Shown here piece after piece: positions 6,408 to 12,125 of a DNA stretch of 19,684 nt (within the stretch, counting starts at the first letter, position 1; the number at the start of each line of letters is the position of its first letter). Below the pieces are notes generated by a model. The model ran no database searches, was not told the origin of the DNA, and saw only the letters and a list, made by a program, of their open reading frames with translations. A program made the position numbers and the translations under genes. Source of the DNA: DASPTH01 sp046727575 (lineage in GTDB: Bacteria > Actinomycetota > Acidimicrobiia > IMCC26256 > DASPTH01); assembly GCA_046727575.1 (NCBI GenBank), contig JBKPCV010000010.1, positions 1-19,684 on the forward strand, in the 5' to 3' direction.

Positions 6408-7001
6408 ATGCTCGACCTGGAGCCTGCAACAAGGATGTTGAGCGATCTCGTCGAACGCGTGCGCGACGATCAACTGCCGTCGCCGACACCAAGCGACGGG
6501 GTGTCGGTCGGTGACCTGCTCGATCACGTTGAGGGGCTGTCCGTCGCGTTCACCGCGGCTGCAACGAAGACCCCACTGCCGGAAGGCAGCCCGGGCCCGT
6601 CGGCGGACGCGTCGCGACTCGGTGCCGACTGGCGCACGCGCATCCCGGGGCGGCTGGCGGCGCTCGCTGGCGCGTGGCGTGACGAGGACGCCTGGATCGG
6701 CATCACCCAGGCCGGCGGCCAGGAGCTACCGGCGGAAGTCGCCGGTCGTGTCGCGCTCGACGAGGTGATCGTGCACGGCTGGGACCTCGCGGTCGCGAGC
6801 GGCCAGACGTTCAGCTGCGAGCCGGCGCTGATCGCGGCCGCCTTCGGGTTCGTCGAGCCGATGGTCGCCCAGAACCCGGGCGGCATTCCGGGGTTGTTCG
6901 GGCCCGCGGTGCCCGTGTCGGACGACGCGCCGCTGATGGAACGGTTGCTGGGCCTGACCGGGCGTGACCCCGCGTGGAGTCCCGCAGGAGCCGAGGCCTG
7001 A
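6408..7001 (+). CDS. Mycothiol-dependent maleylpyruvate isomerase-like protein (TIGR03086 type)
   Basis: A 197-residue DinB-like four-helix protein of the actinobacterial MDMPI/TIGR03086 group. The three metal ligands of the family can be placed: H40 in LLDHVEG, E119 and H123 in DEVIVHGWDLA, with the E-x3-H spacing intact. Such proteins are generally thought to catalyse mycothiol-dependent transfers or isomerisations, which fits an actinobacterial host; the substrate is unknown. The ATG at 6408 has AAGGGGA 6-7 nt upstream. A CACGTTGTG nonamer 32 nt before the start (6368-6376) is shared with the region ahead of the repeat array. The gene is followed by a 98-bp gap and the ABC exporter pair. 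Confidence 0.86.
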   Translation: MLDLEPATRMLSDLVERVRDDQLPSPTPSDGVSVGDLLDHVEGLSVAFTAAATKTPLPEGSPGPSADASRLGADWRTRIPGRLAALAGAWRDEDAWIGITQAGGQELPAEVAGRVALDEVIVHGWDLAVASGQTFSCEPALIAAAFGFVEPMVAQNPGGIPGLFGPAVPVSDDAPLMERLLGLTGRDPAWSPAGAEA

Positions 7002-7057
7002 TGAGTGACGGTGCGCTTGGACTGTCACATGTCGCGGCGGTCGCTCGTCAGCGTGTT

Positions 7058-7082
7058 GGGGCGCCGAGGAGGACTCCGCCCC
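7058..7082. terminator. GC-rich stem-loop between MDMPI-like gene and ABC exporter
   Basis: GGGGCG pairs with CGCCCC, and inside them GAG pairs with CTC across a 2-nt bulge, leaving a 5-nt loop. It lies 57 nt after the upstream stop and about 8 nt before the Shine-Dalgarno region of the ABC gene. It could end the upstream transcript or affect translation of the ATPase. There is no T tract. Confidence 0.33.
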
Positions 7083-7099
7083 GCTGAGAAGAGGTGAGG

Positions 7100-8002
7100 A
7101 TGTCGATCAGCGCGAAGCCGATTGCGACGGAGAGTCTGTCGAAGCGGTTCGGCGACACGTTGGCACTCGACACGCTCGACCTCGTCGTCCAACCCGGCGA
7201 GGTCTACGGGTACTTGGGCCCTAACGGCGCGGGCAAGACGACGACCATCCGATTGTTGCTCGGCCTGTACCAGCCCACCGCGGGCCGAGCGGCGCTCTTC
7301 GATGTCGACGCGTGGCGCAGTCCCGCCGAGGCGCACCAGCGGATTGCGTACGTGAGCGCGGAGCCGAACCTGTGGCCGGCACTGACCGGCGCCGAGACAC
7401 TGGAGTTTCTCGCACGGGTTCGCAACGGCGTCGACGCCCCGTACCGCGATCTGCTCGTCAAGCGGTTCCAGCTCGACGTGGACAAGAAGGTACGCGCGCT
7501 GTCACACGGCAATCGCCAGAAGGTGCAGCTCGTCGCGGCCTTCGCGAGCCGCGCAGATCTTTTGATCCTCGACGAGCCGACGGGCGGCTTGGATCCCCTG
7601 ATGGAGATGGCGTTCCGCGAGACGGTGCTCGAGGCAAAGGAGCACGGCCAGACCGTGTTCTTGTCGTCACACATTCTCAGTGAGGTCGAGGCACTCTGCG
7701 ATCGAGTCGGTATCCTGCGCGACGGACGGCTCGTCGACCAGGGAACGCTGGCACAGCTCCGGCACCTCAGCGCGCAGACGATCGAGGTGACCTTCGACGG
7801 CGAAGTGCCGAGCCTCCCGTCGCTTCCTAGCGTGGAGGTGGAGCGCGCGGGCGCGAACGCCCTGCGTTTCCAGGTCACCGGGAGCGTCGGGCCGCTGATC
7901 GACGCACTTGCGCACCAACCGGTGATCACCCTCGAGAGCCGCGCACCGTCATTGGAGGAGGTGTTCCTCCACCACTACGTGGCGGACGATGGCCGGCGCT
8001 AG
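7100..8002 (+). CDS. ABC transporter ATP-binding subunit of an ABC-2 exporter
   Basis: A 300-residue ABC ATPase. Walker A GPNGAGKTT is at residues 40-48, the signature LSHGNRQ at 134-140, Walker B LLILDEP at 154-160 followed by the D-loop GGLDP, and the switch His at 191 (SSHIL). The Q-loop position reads SAEP, a Glu variant common in drug and polyketide exporter ATPases. The last 75 residues form the C-terminal extension usual for ABC-2 exporter ATPases. The ATG at 7100 follows GAGGTGAG; a GTG two codons earlier is the only close alternative. The permease gene starts 14 bp before this gene ends, so the two are translationally coupled partners. Confidence 0.94.
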   Translation: MSISAKPIATESLSKRFGDTLALDTLDLVVQPGEVYGYLGPNGAGKTTTIRLLLGLYQPTAGRAALFDVDAWRSPAEAHQRIAYVSAEPNLWPALTGAETLEFLARVRNGVDAPYRDLLVKRFQLDVDKKVRALSHGNRQKVQLVAAFASRADLLILDEPTGGLDPLMEMAFRETVLEAKEHGQTVFLSSHILSEVEALCDRVGILRDGRLVDQGTLAQLRHLSAQTIEVTFDGEVPSLPSLPSVEVERAGANALRFQVTGSVGPLIDALAHQPVITLESRAPSLEEVFLHHYVADDGRR

Positions 8003-9575
8003 CGCGCTCGCGCGGCGCGCATTCGCAGACTTGCGGACGAGGACTGTCTCCTTCGCGCTGCTGTTCCTCCTGATCGGATACGCGCAGGCGACCGCCTACC
8101 GCGGCGGATACCCGACGCGGGCGGACCGAGTCGAGCTCGCGCGTAGCTTCGGCGCCAACAATGCCGTCCGCCTGCTCTATGGCCAGCCGCGCGACTTGCT
8201 GTCGGTCGGCGGGTACCTCAGTTGGCGTGTCGGCGGCAGCCTGGTGCTGTTCGCCGCAATCTGGGGATACCTCGGCGCGGTACGCGCGACGCGTGCCGAG
8301 GAAGATGCCGGCCGGGCCGAGCTCGTGCACGCCGGGACCATGAGCCGTGTCGTGGTGTTCGCGGCGAACATGGTCGGGATCGCGCTCGGCGCGACCGCGC
8401 TCTGGCTCGCGCTGTTCGTCGGCTTCGTAGCAGGCGAGCTACCGGCCGGCGGTTCGGCGTATCTGGCGCTCGAGATCGTCTCCGTCGTACCCGTCTTCGT
8501 GGGTGTGGGGACGCTGGCCAGCCAGGTGGCCCCGTCCAGACGGCTCGCGACCGGCCTTTCGACCGGGGTACTCGTCGTCGCGTTCGTGCTGCGAGCGGTG
8601 GGCGACACCACGAGTGGGCTCGGCTGGTTGCGCTGGGCGTCACCGCTGGGCTGGGCAGAGGAGCTGCGTGCTTTCACCGGCTCGCAGCCAGCCGTGCTCG
8701 TGCTGCCTGCGTTGCTGAGCGTCGCGCTGCTCGTCACCGCCGTGTCGTTGCTCGTGCGCCGGGACATCGGCCGCGGTCTGCTGCAGGCGCACGACCGGGC
8801 GAAGCCCCGACTCGGCCTCCTCGGATCGCCGACCGAGCAGGCGCTCCGCTCCGAGCGCGGGTCGCTCGTTGCATGGGTGCTCGGGTTCGGGGCAGTGGCG
8901 TTCATCACCGGCGTCATCTCCGATGCGGTCCAGTCGGGAATCTCGAACGATCTCCAGCGCCAACTCGAGAAGTTCGGGTCCGAACAGGTGACGACTCCCG
9001 CAGGGTTCCTCGGCTTCACGTTCGGGTTCTTCGTGCTGGCAGTGAGCATCTTCTGTTGCACGCAGATCGGGGCGATCCGCGGTGAGGAGGCAGACGAGCG
9101 CCTCGAAACCCTGCTGGCGCTCCCGGTCCGCCGGCGCGGATGGCTCGCGGGGCGCCTCGGACTGGCCGCGGCCGGCGCCGCGCTGGTTGCGCTCGCCGCC
9201 GGCATTCTCGCCTGGGTGGGCGCTCTCACGCAGGGCGGTGGTGTGGCCTTGCCTGACATGATCGGCGCAGGAGCCAACATGCTGCCGGTCGCACTGTTCT
9301 TCCTCGCCCTCGGCTCAGTCGCGTTCGCGCTACTCCCGCGCGCGAGCACGGCCATCATCTACGCGCTCGTCGGTGTCGCCTTTGCTTGGTGGACGTTCGG
9401 TGCGCTCCTGGATGTTCCCGTGTGGCTGCTCGCGCTCTCGCCGTTCCACGACATCGGTCTCGTTCCCGGCGAGCCGTTCAAGGCAGGCGCGGCGGTGATC
9501 ATGCTTGCCGCGTCAGCCGCCGCCGCGGTCGTCGCGATCGCACTGTTCGAGCGACGAGACATCACTGCAACCTGA
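7989..9575 (+). CDS. ABC-2 exporter permease, two fused six-helix halves (TnrB3-like)
   Basis: A 528-residue membrane protein with about twelve helices arranged as two ABC-2-like halves. The first half runs to about residue 265. A hydrophilic linker with LGLLGSPTEQALRSERGS follows, then the second half with the loop GEEADERLETLLALPVRRR, a conserved coupling-type segment; the matching first-half loop is RAEEDAGRAELVHAGTMSR. This architecture matches COG3559/TnrB3-type exporters of polyketide antibiotics and related compounds in actinobacteria. With two halves in one chain a monomer plus two ATPase copies would suffice. It overlaps the ATPase gene by 14 bp and ends 21 bp from the convergent META gene. 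No biosynthetic cluster is nearby, so self-protection against outside compounds is more likely than export of an own product. Confidence 0.9.
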   Translation: MAGASALARRAFADLRTRTVSFALLFLLIGYAQATAYRGGYPTRADRVELARSFGANNAVRLLYGQPRDLLSVGGYLSWRVGGSLVLFAAIWGYLGAVRATRAEEDAGRAELVHAGTMSRVVVFAANMVGIALGATALWLALFVGFVAGELPAGGSAYLALEIVSVVPVFVGVGTLASQVAPSRRLATGLSTGVLVVAFVLRAVGDTTSGLGWLRWASPLGWAEELRAFTGSQPAVLVLPALLSVALLVTAVSLLVRRDIGRGLLQAHDRAKPRLGLLGSPTEQALRSERGSLVAWVLGFGAVAFITGVISDAVQSGISNDLQRQLEKFGSEQVTTPAGFLGFTFGFFVLAVSIFCCTQIGAIRGEEADERLETLLALPVRRRGWLAGRLGLAAAGAALVALAAGILAWVGALTQGGGVALPDMIGAGANMLPVALFFLALGSVAFALLPRASTAIIYALVGVAFAWWTFGALLDVPVWLLALSPFHDIGLVPGEPFKAGAAVIMLAASAAAAVVAIALFERRDITAT

Positions 9576-9596
9576 AACGGGAAGCTATGGCACGGA

Positions 9597-9952
9597 TCAC
9601 GTACCTTCCGCGAGCCGACGCAAGCGGACCTCGTCGGCGCCGCTGCCGATCACCAGCGTGTTCGTCTCGACCGCGAACGCGCGACGGCCGGCGAGCGCGG
9701 AGAGCAGCCGGGCCTCGTGCCGATTGGCCGGCTTGGACCCCGCCATCCGGGTGGAGAACATCGGACCGAAGTCGAGCTCGTCTTCCACGAGCGTGAACGG
9801 CCCGCCGAACCTGTTCGCTCCACCCTGGCCCTCGACCCGGTGCTCGGCGGTGAAGGTGATCTCGAGACGAAGCCCTCCGGCGGTGGCTCGCCACCGACTG
9901 ATTCCGTCTGCCAGGTACCGAACAATCCGCGGGCATCGTCGTCGGGTTCCAC
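9597..9952 (-). pseudogene. META/HslJ-like domain protein, broken by a -1 frameshift
   Basis: A GTG start at 9952 has a perfect AAGGAGG (9958-9964) 5 nt upstream, and its frame encodes GLFGTWQTESVGGEPPPEG, a typical META-domain opening. The match then jumps to the -1 frame, which continues with LRLEITFTAEHRVEGQGGAN, GPFTLVEDELDFGPMFSTRMAG and NTLVIGSG to a stop at 9597. The break lies at a run of three G (CCC at 9873-9875 on the plus strand); one extra G would restore a 118-residue protein. The family's usual GCN and TxMAC cysteines are both replaced (GAN, MAG). It is either a true pseudogene or a homopolymer sequencing error. META proteins such as HslJ are small envelope proteins. It is last in the likely GlsB-DUF4126-META unit. 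Confidence 0.75.
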
Positions 9953-10093
9953 ACGAGCCTCCTTCGTCGGAAGGCGACGACTTCTCCTCGACGGTATCCG
10001 CGTTCGTGCGTACTGCGGCTCTGCGCACGTTGGAAGGCTCGACGAGCAACATCGGACGAGCTGATGGCACAGATCCCGAGGCTGAACGCGCGG

Positions 10094-10537
10094 TCACCCG
10101 TTACGGTCTCCGCGGCGGCCACGCAGAACGCGCCGTCCGCTCCGTACGACCACGAACAGGAGAACGCCCGACAGCGTCGCCAACACCAGTGCAAGCACGA
10201 GTGCAACCTCTGGCAAGGTCAACGCGAATGTCATCAGCCCTGCGACGATGCCGTCCTCGGTGGAGCTGACGACCACGTTCGATACTGGTTCAGGCGACAA
10301 GTTGACCAGCACTCGTGTAGAAGCCTTTGCACCATGGGCGAGCAGCGCGAGCGTCGCACCCGCGATGCTCAGGGCGATCGTGCTCGCCGAAGCGTCACTC
10401 GCGTCGAGCAGCAGCGCACCCGCAAGGGGGCGGATGAAGGTCTGTACCGAGTCCCATGCACTGTCGAGATACGAGATCTTGTCGATGACGAGCTCGACCA
10501 CGAACAACGCGCTGGCGACCGCTGTTCCGAGATCCAC
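10094..10537 (-). CDS. DUF4126 membrane protein, N-terminally short
   Basis: A 147-residue membrane protein. The stretch LLAHGAKASTRVLVN, SPEPVSNVVVSSTEDG (residues 66-96) and the preceding ELVIDKISYLDSAWDSVQTFIRPLAGALL (15-43) are characteristic of DUF4126 proteins of unknown function. Most members are about 180-200 residues and open with two helices carrying a GLRAF-type motif; those are missing here. The GTG at 10537 is the first plausible start after the GlsB stop at 10606, and upstream in-frame codons are arginine-rich with no good start. So the gene is either truncated or a short variant. It lies 68 bp after the GlsB gene and 141 bp before the META gene; I see nothing else in those gaps on either strand. 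Confidence 0.68.
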   Translation of the reverse strand: MDLGTAVASALFVVELVIDKISYLDSAWDSVQTFIRPLAGALLLDASDASASTIALSIAGATLALLAHGAKASTRVLVNLSPEPVSNVVVSSTEDGIVAGLMTFALTLPEVALVLALVLATLSGVLLFVVVRSGRRVLRGRRGDRNG

Positions 10538-10605
10538 GAGCGCCCTATGACGCCGTCGAGGCGCGTGCAGTCCTGCCTTCGCGTGGCGTGACGGCTGGTC
10601 GACGC

Positions 10606-10896
10606 TCAGGCTCTCGCGCGGCCGCGGCCGAGCCGTCGGAAGACGAACGTCACCACGATCAGCACGATGATGACGCCGATGATCGCGCTCAGAATGCCGC
10701 CGAGGTCGAACGCGTCGTCGTCGCCGATACCGAGCCAACGGGTGAAGATGAGATAGCCGACAAGCGCGCCGACCAGCCCGAGCAGGATCGACACCGCCCA
10801 CGACGCCGGACCTTTCATGTCCTGGAAGACGTCGTTGGGAACGAGTGCTCGGCCGATGAACCCGGCAACCAATCCGAGGATGAGTGCTCCGACCAC
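10606..10896 (-). CDS. GlsB/YeaQ/YmgE-family small membrane protein
   Basis: A 96-residue protein with three hydrophobic segments and the glycine-zipper character of the transglycosylase-associated/GlsB-YeaQ family: VGALILGLVAGFIGRALVPN at the N-terminus, VSILLGLVGALVGYLIF in the middle and GGILSAIIGVIIVLIVVTFVFRR at the end. These are stress-related membrane proteins without a defined reaction. I chose the GTG at 10896 because GGGAGG lies 6 nt upstream on this strand; the frame stays open far upstream, antisense to the polymerase gene, but that part is not protein-like. It is first of a probable three-gene minus-strand unit with DUF4126 and META genes and is divergent from the polymerase gene at 10996. 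Confidence 0.88.
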   Translation of the reverse strand: MVGALILGLVAGFIGRALVPNDVFQDMKGPASWAVSILLGLVGALVGYLIFTRWLGIGDDDAFDLGGILSAIIGVIIVLIVVTFVFRRLGRGRARA

Positions 10897-10923
10897 ACCA
10901 GACCTCCCAATCAAGCCCGCGTG

Positions 10924-10953
10924 GCCATTGTCGCGCCGCGGGAGGCCAATGGC
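10924..10953. repeat. Inverted repeat in the GlsB/polymerase divergent region
   Basis: GCCATTG (10924-10930) and CAATGGC (10947-10953) are perfect 7-bp inverted arms with 16 bp between them. The site is upstream of the GlsB gene and could be an operator or an mRNA leader hairpin. No regulator gene is adjacent. Confidence 0.35.
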
Positions 10954-10980
10954 TGCAGGCACCGCCATGCACTCTATGGG

Positions 10981-10986
10981 TAGCGT
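10981..10986 (+). promoter_or_regulatory. -10 box (TAGCGT) for the polymerase gene
   Basis: TAGCGT fits TANNNT and lies 9 nt before the ATG at 10996, so the transcript would be leaderless or nearly so. There is no Shine-Dalgarno sequence before this ATG. Confidence 0.42.
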
Positions 10987-10995
10987 TTGTGGTTG

Positions 10996-11955
10996 ATGAG
11001 CGGCACGCGCGGCGAATCGCGAGAAGGAGTCTCGCTCACCAATCTCGATGAGCCGTTGTTCGACGGCGCCGACGCGACCAAGCGCGACCTGGTGGACTAT
11101 CTCGACGGGGTCGCGGACCGAATCCTCCCGGAACTGAAGGACCGGCCGCTGTCGGTGATCCGGGTGCACCGCGGCCAGGAAGCCTTCATGCAGAAGAACG
11201 TGCCGAAGTACACACCGCCGTGGGTTCCGACGGTGCGCTGGTGGGCGGAGAGCTCGAAGCGCGATGTGTCCTATGCGCTGTGCAACGACCGGCGCACGCT
11301 GCTGTGGTTCGCGAACCAGCGCGCAGTGGAGTACCACCCGGCCCTCGTGCGCGCGGATCGTCCGGATCGGCTCACCCATCTCGTGCTCGACCTCGACCCT
11401 CCCGAGGAGGACGGGTTCTTGATGGCGGTTCGGGTCGCCCATCTCGTTCGCCAGGTGCTGTCGGACGTCCGACTCCGAGGCGCGGTCAAGACCAGCGGCG
11501 CCAAGGGGGTGCACGTGTTCGTCCCGATCGACGACCAGACAGCACCGGAGGACGCAGCCGCCGCGACGCGCGCGATCGCGGCGCTGGTCGAACGCGTCGA
11601 TCCGGACATTGCCACGACCGCGTTCATGAAAGAAGACCGCGGCGGCAAGGTGTTCGTCGACGCCACTCGGACCGGCGGCGCCACCGTGATCGCGGCGTAC
11701 AGTCCGCGCGTCCGGCCCGGTGTGCCGGTGTCGTTCCCGGTGGATTGGAACGATCTCGACGACGTCGCGCCGGGTGACTTCACGGTGCACACCGCGCTGC
11801 GTCAGCTCAGCGACCGCGACTCGTGGGCCGCGCAGATGGCGGCGCGCCAACCGGTGCCCACCGAACTCGTCGAGGAAGGTCACGCCATCCCGGTCGCGCG
11901 CGTGCAAGCCATGCACGAAGGCAAGCGCCGGGCGCGCCGCCGACGCGGCGGCTAG
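10996..11955 (+). CDS. Stand-alone LigD-type polymerase/primase domain protein
   Basis: A 319-residue archaeo-eukaryotic-primase-type polymerase domain as found in LigD. Seen motifs: FMQKNVP (residues 64-70), the catalytic pair in LVLDLDPPEED (D132, D134), KTSGAKGVHVF (165-175, the SGGKGxHV-type nucleotide-binding motif with H173), and KVFVDATR with the third carboxylate D222, then AAYSPRVRPGVPVS. Length matches the domain alone, so the ligase and nuclease parts of full LigD are absent. Such proteins usually act in Ku-dependent end joining, adding ribonucleotides and filling gaps; Ku and a ligase would have to be elsewhere in the genome. ATG at 10996 is preferred over a TTG at 10987. The basic C-terminus (RRARRRR) is notable. 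Confidence 0.9.
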   Translation: MSGTRGESREGVSLTNLDEPLFDGADATKRDLVDYLDGVADRILPELKDRPLSVIRVHRGQEAFMQKNVPKYTPPWVPTVRWWAESSKRDVSYALCNDRRTLLWFANQRAVEYHPALVRADRPDRLTHLVLDLDPPEEDGFLMAVRVAHLVRQVLSDVRLRGAVKTSGAKGVHVFVPIDDQTAPEDAAAATRAIAALVERVDPDIATTAFMKEDRGGKVFVDATRTGGATVIAAYSPRVRPGVPVSFPVDWNDLDDVAPGDFTVHTALRQLSDRDSWAAQMAARQPVPTELVEEGHAIPVARVQAMHEGKRRARRRRGG

Positions 11956-12110
11956 CCGCTCGCGGCTACCCCGTCATCAGATTCGTGCGACAGCACCAGC
12001 TGCGACGAGTTGCTCAGCGCGATCCCGAGCTGGAGCAACAATCCGCTCGCAGACGCGGTGAGCGCGCGTCCGAACCCACGACCATCGAGCACATCGCAGC
12101 GGCGTGGGCT
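11956..12110. other. Intergenic gap with no recognised gene
   Basis: Between the polymerase gene and the 806-residue membrane protein gene I see no RNA gene or convincing small gene. A minus-strand frame (11952-12182) has a fairly protein-like C-terminal part, but it overlaps the next gene's start region and has no family signal. Confidence 0.5.
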
Positions 12111-12116
12111 TAGGCT
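12111..12116 (+). promoter_or_regulatory. -10 box (TAGGCT) for the membrane kinase-like gene
   Basis: TAGGCT matches TANNNT and is 9 nt before the ATG at 12126. No good Shine-Dalgarno sequence is present, which suits a leaderless or very short leader transcript. Confidence 0.42.
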
Positions 12117-12125
12117 GCGCGACGC

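Noticed and set aside
7989..9575. Part of an antibiotic biosynthetic cluster
   Set aside because: Only the exporter pair is present; no polyketide, peptide or tailoring genes are adjacent.
10064..10591. Plus-strand frame between META and GlsB genes
   Set aside because: Charged, repeat-poor sequence without family signal, antisense to the DUF4126 gene, which has clear membrane and motif signals.
10094..10972. 292-codon minus-strand frame including the DUF4126 region
   Set aside because: Only the last 147 codons carry family signal; the first half is an out-of-frame shadow of the GlsB-like gene.
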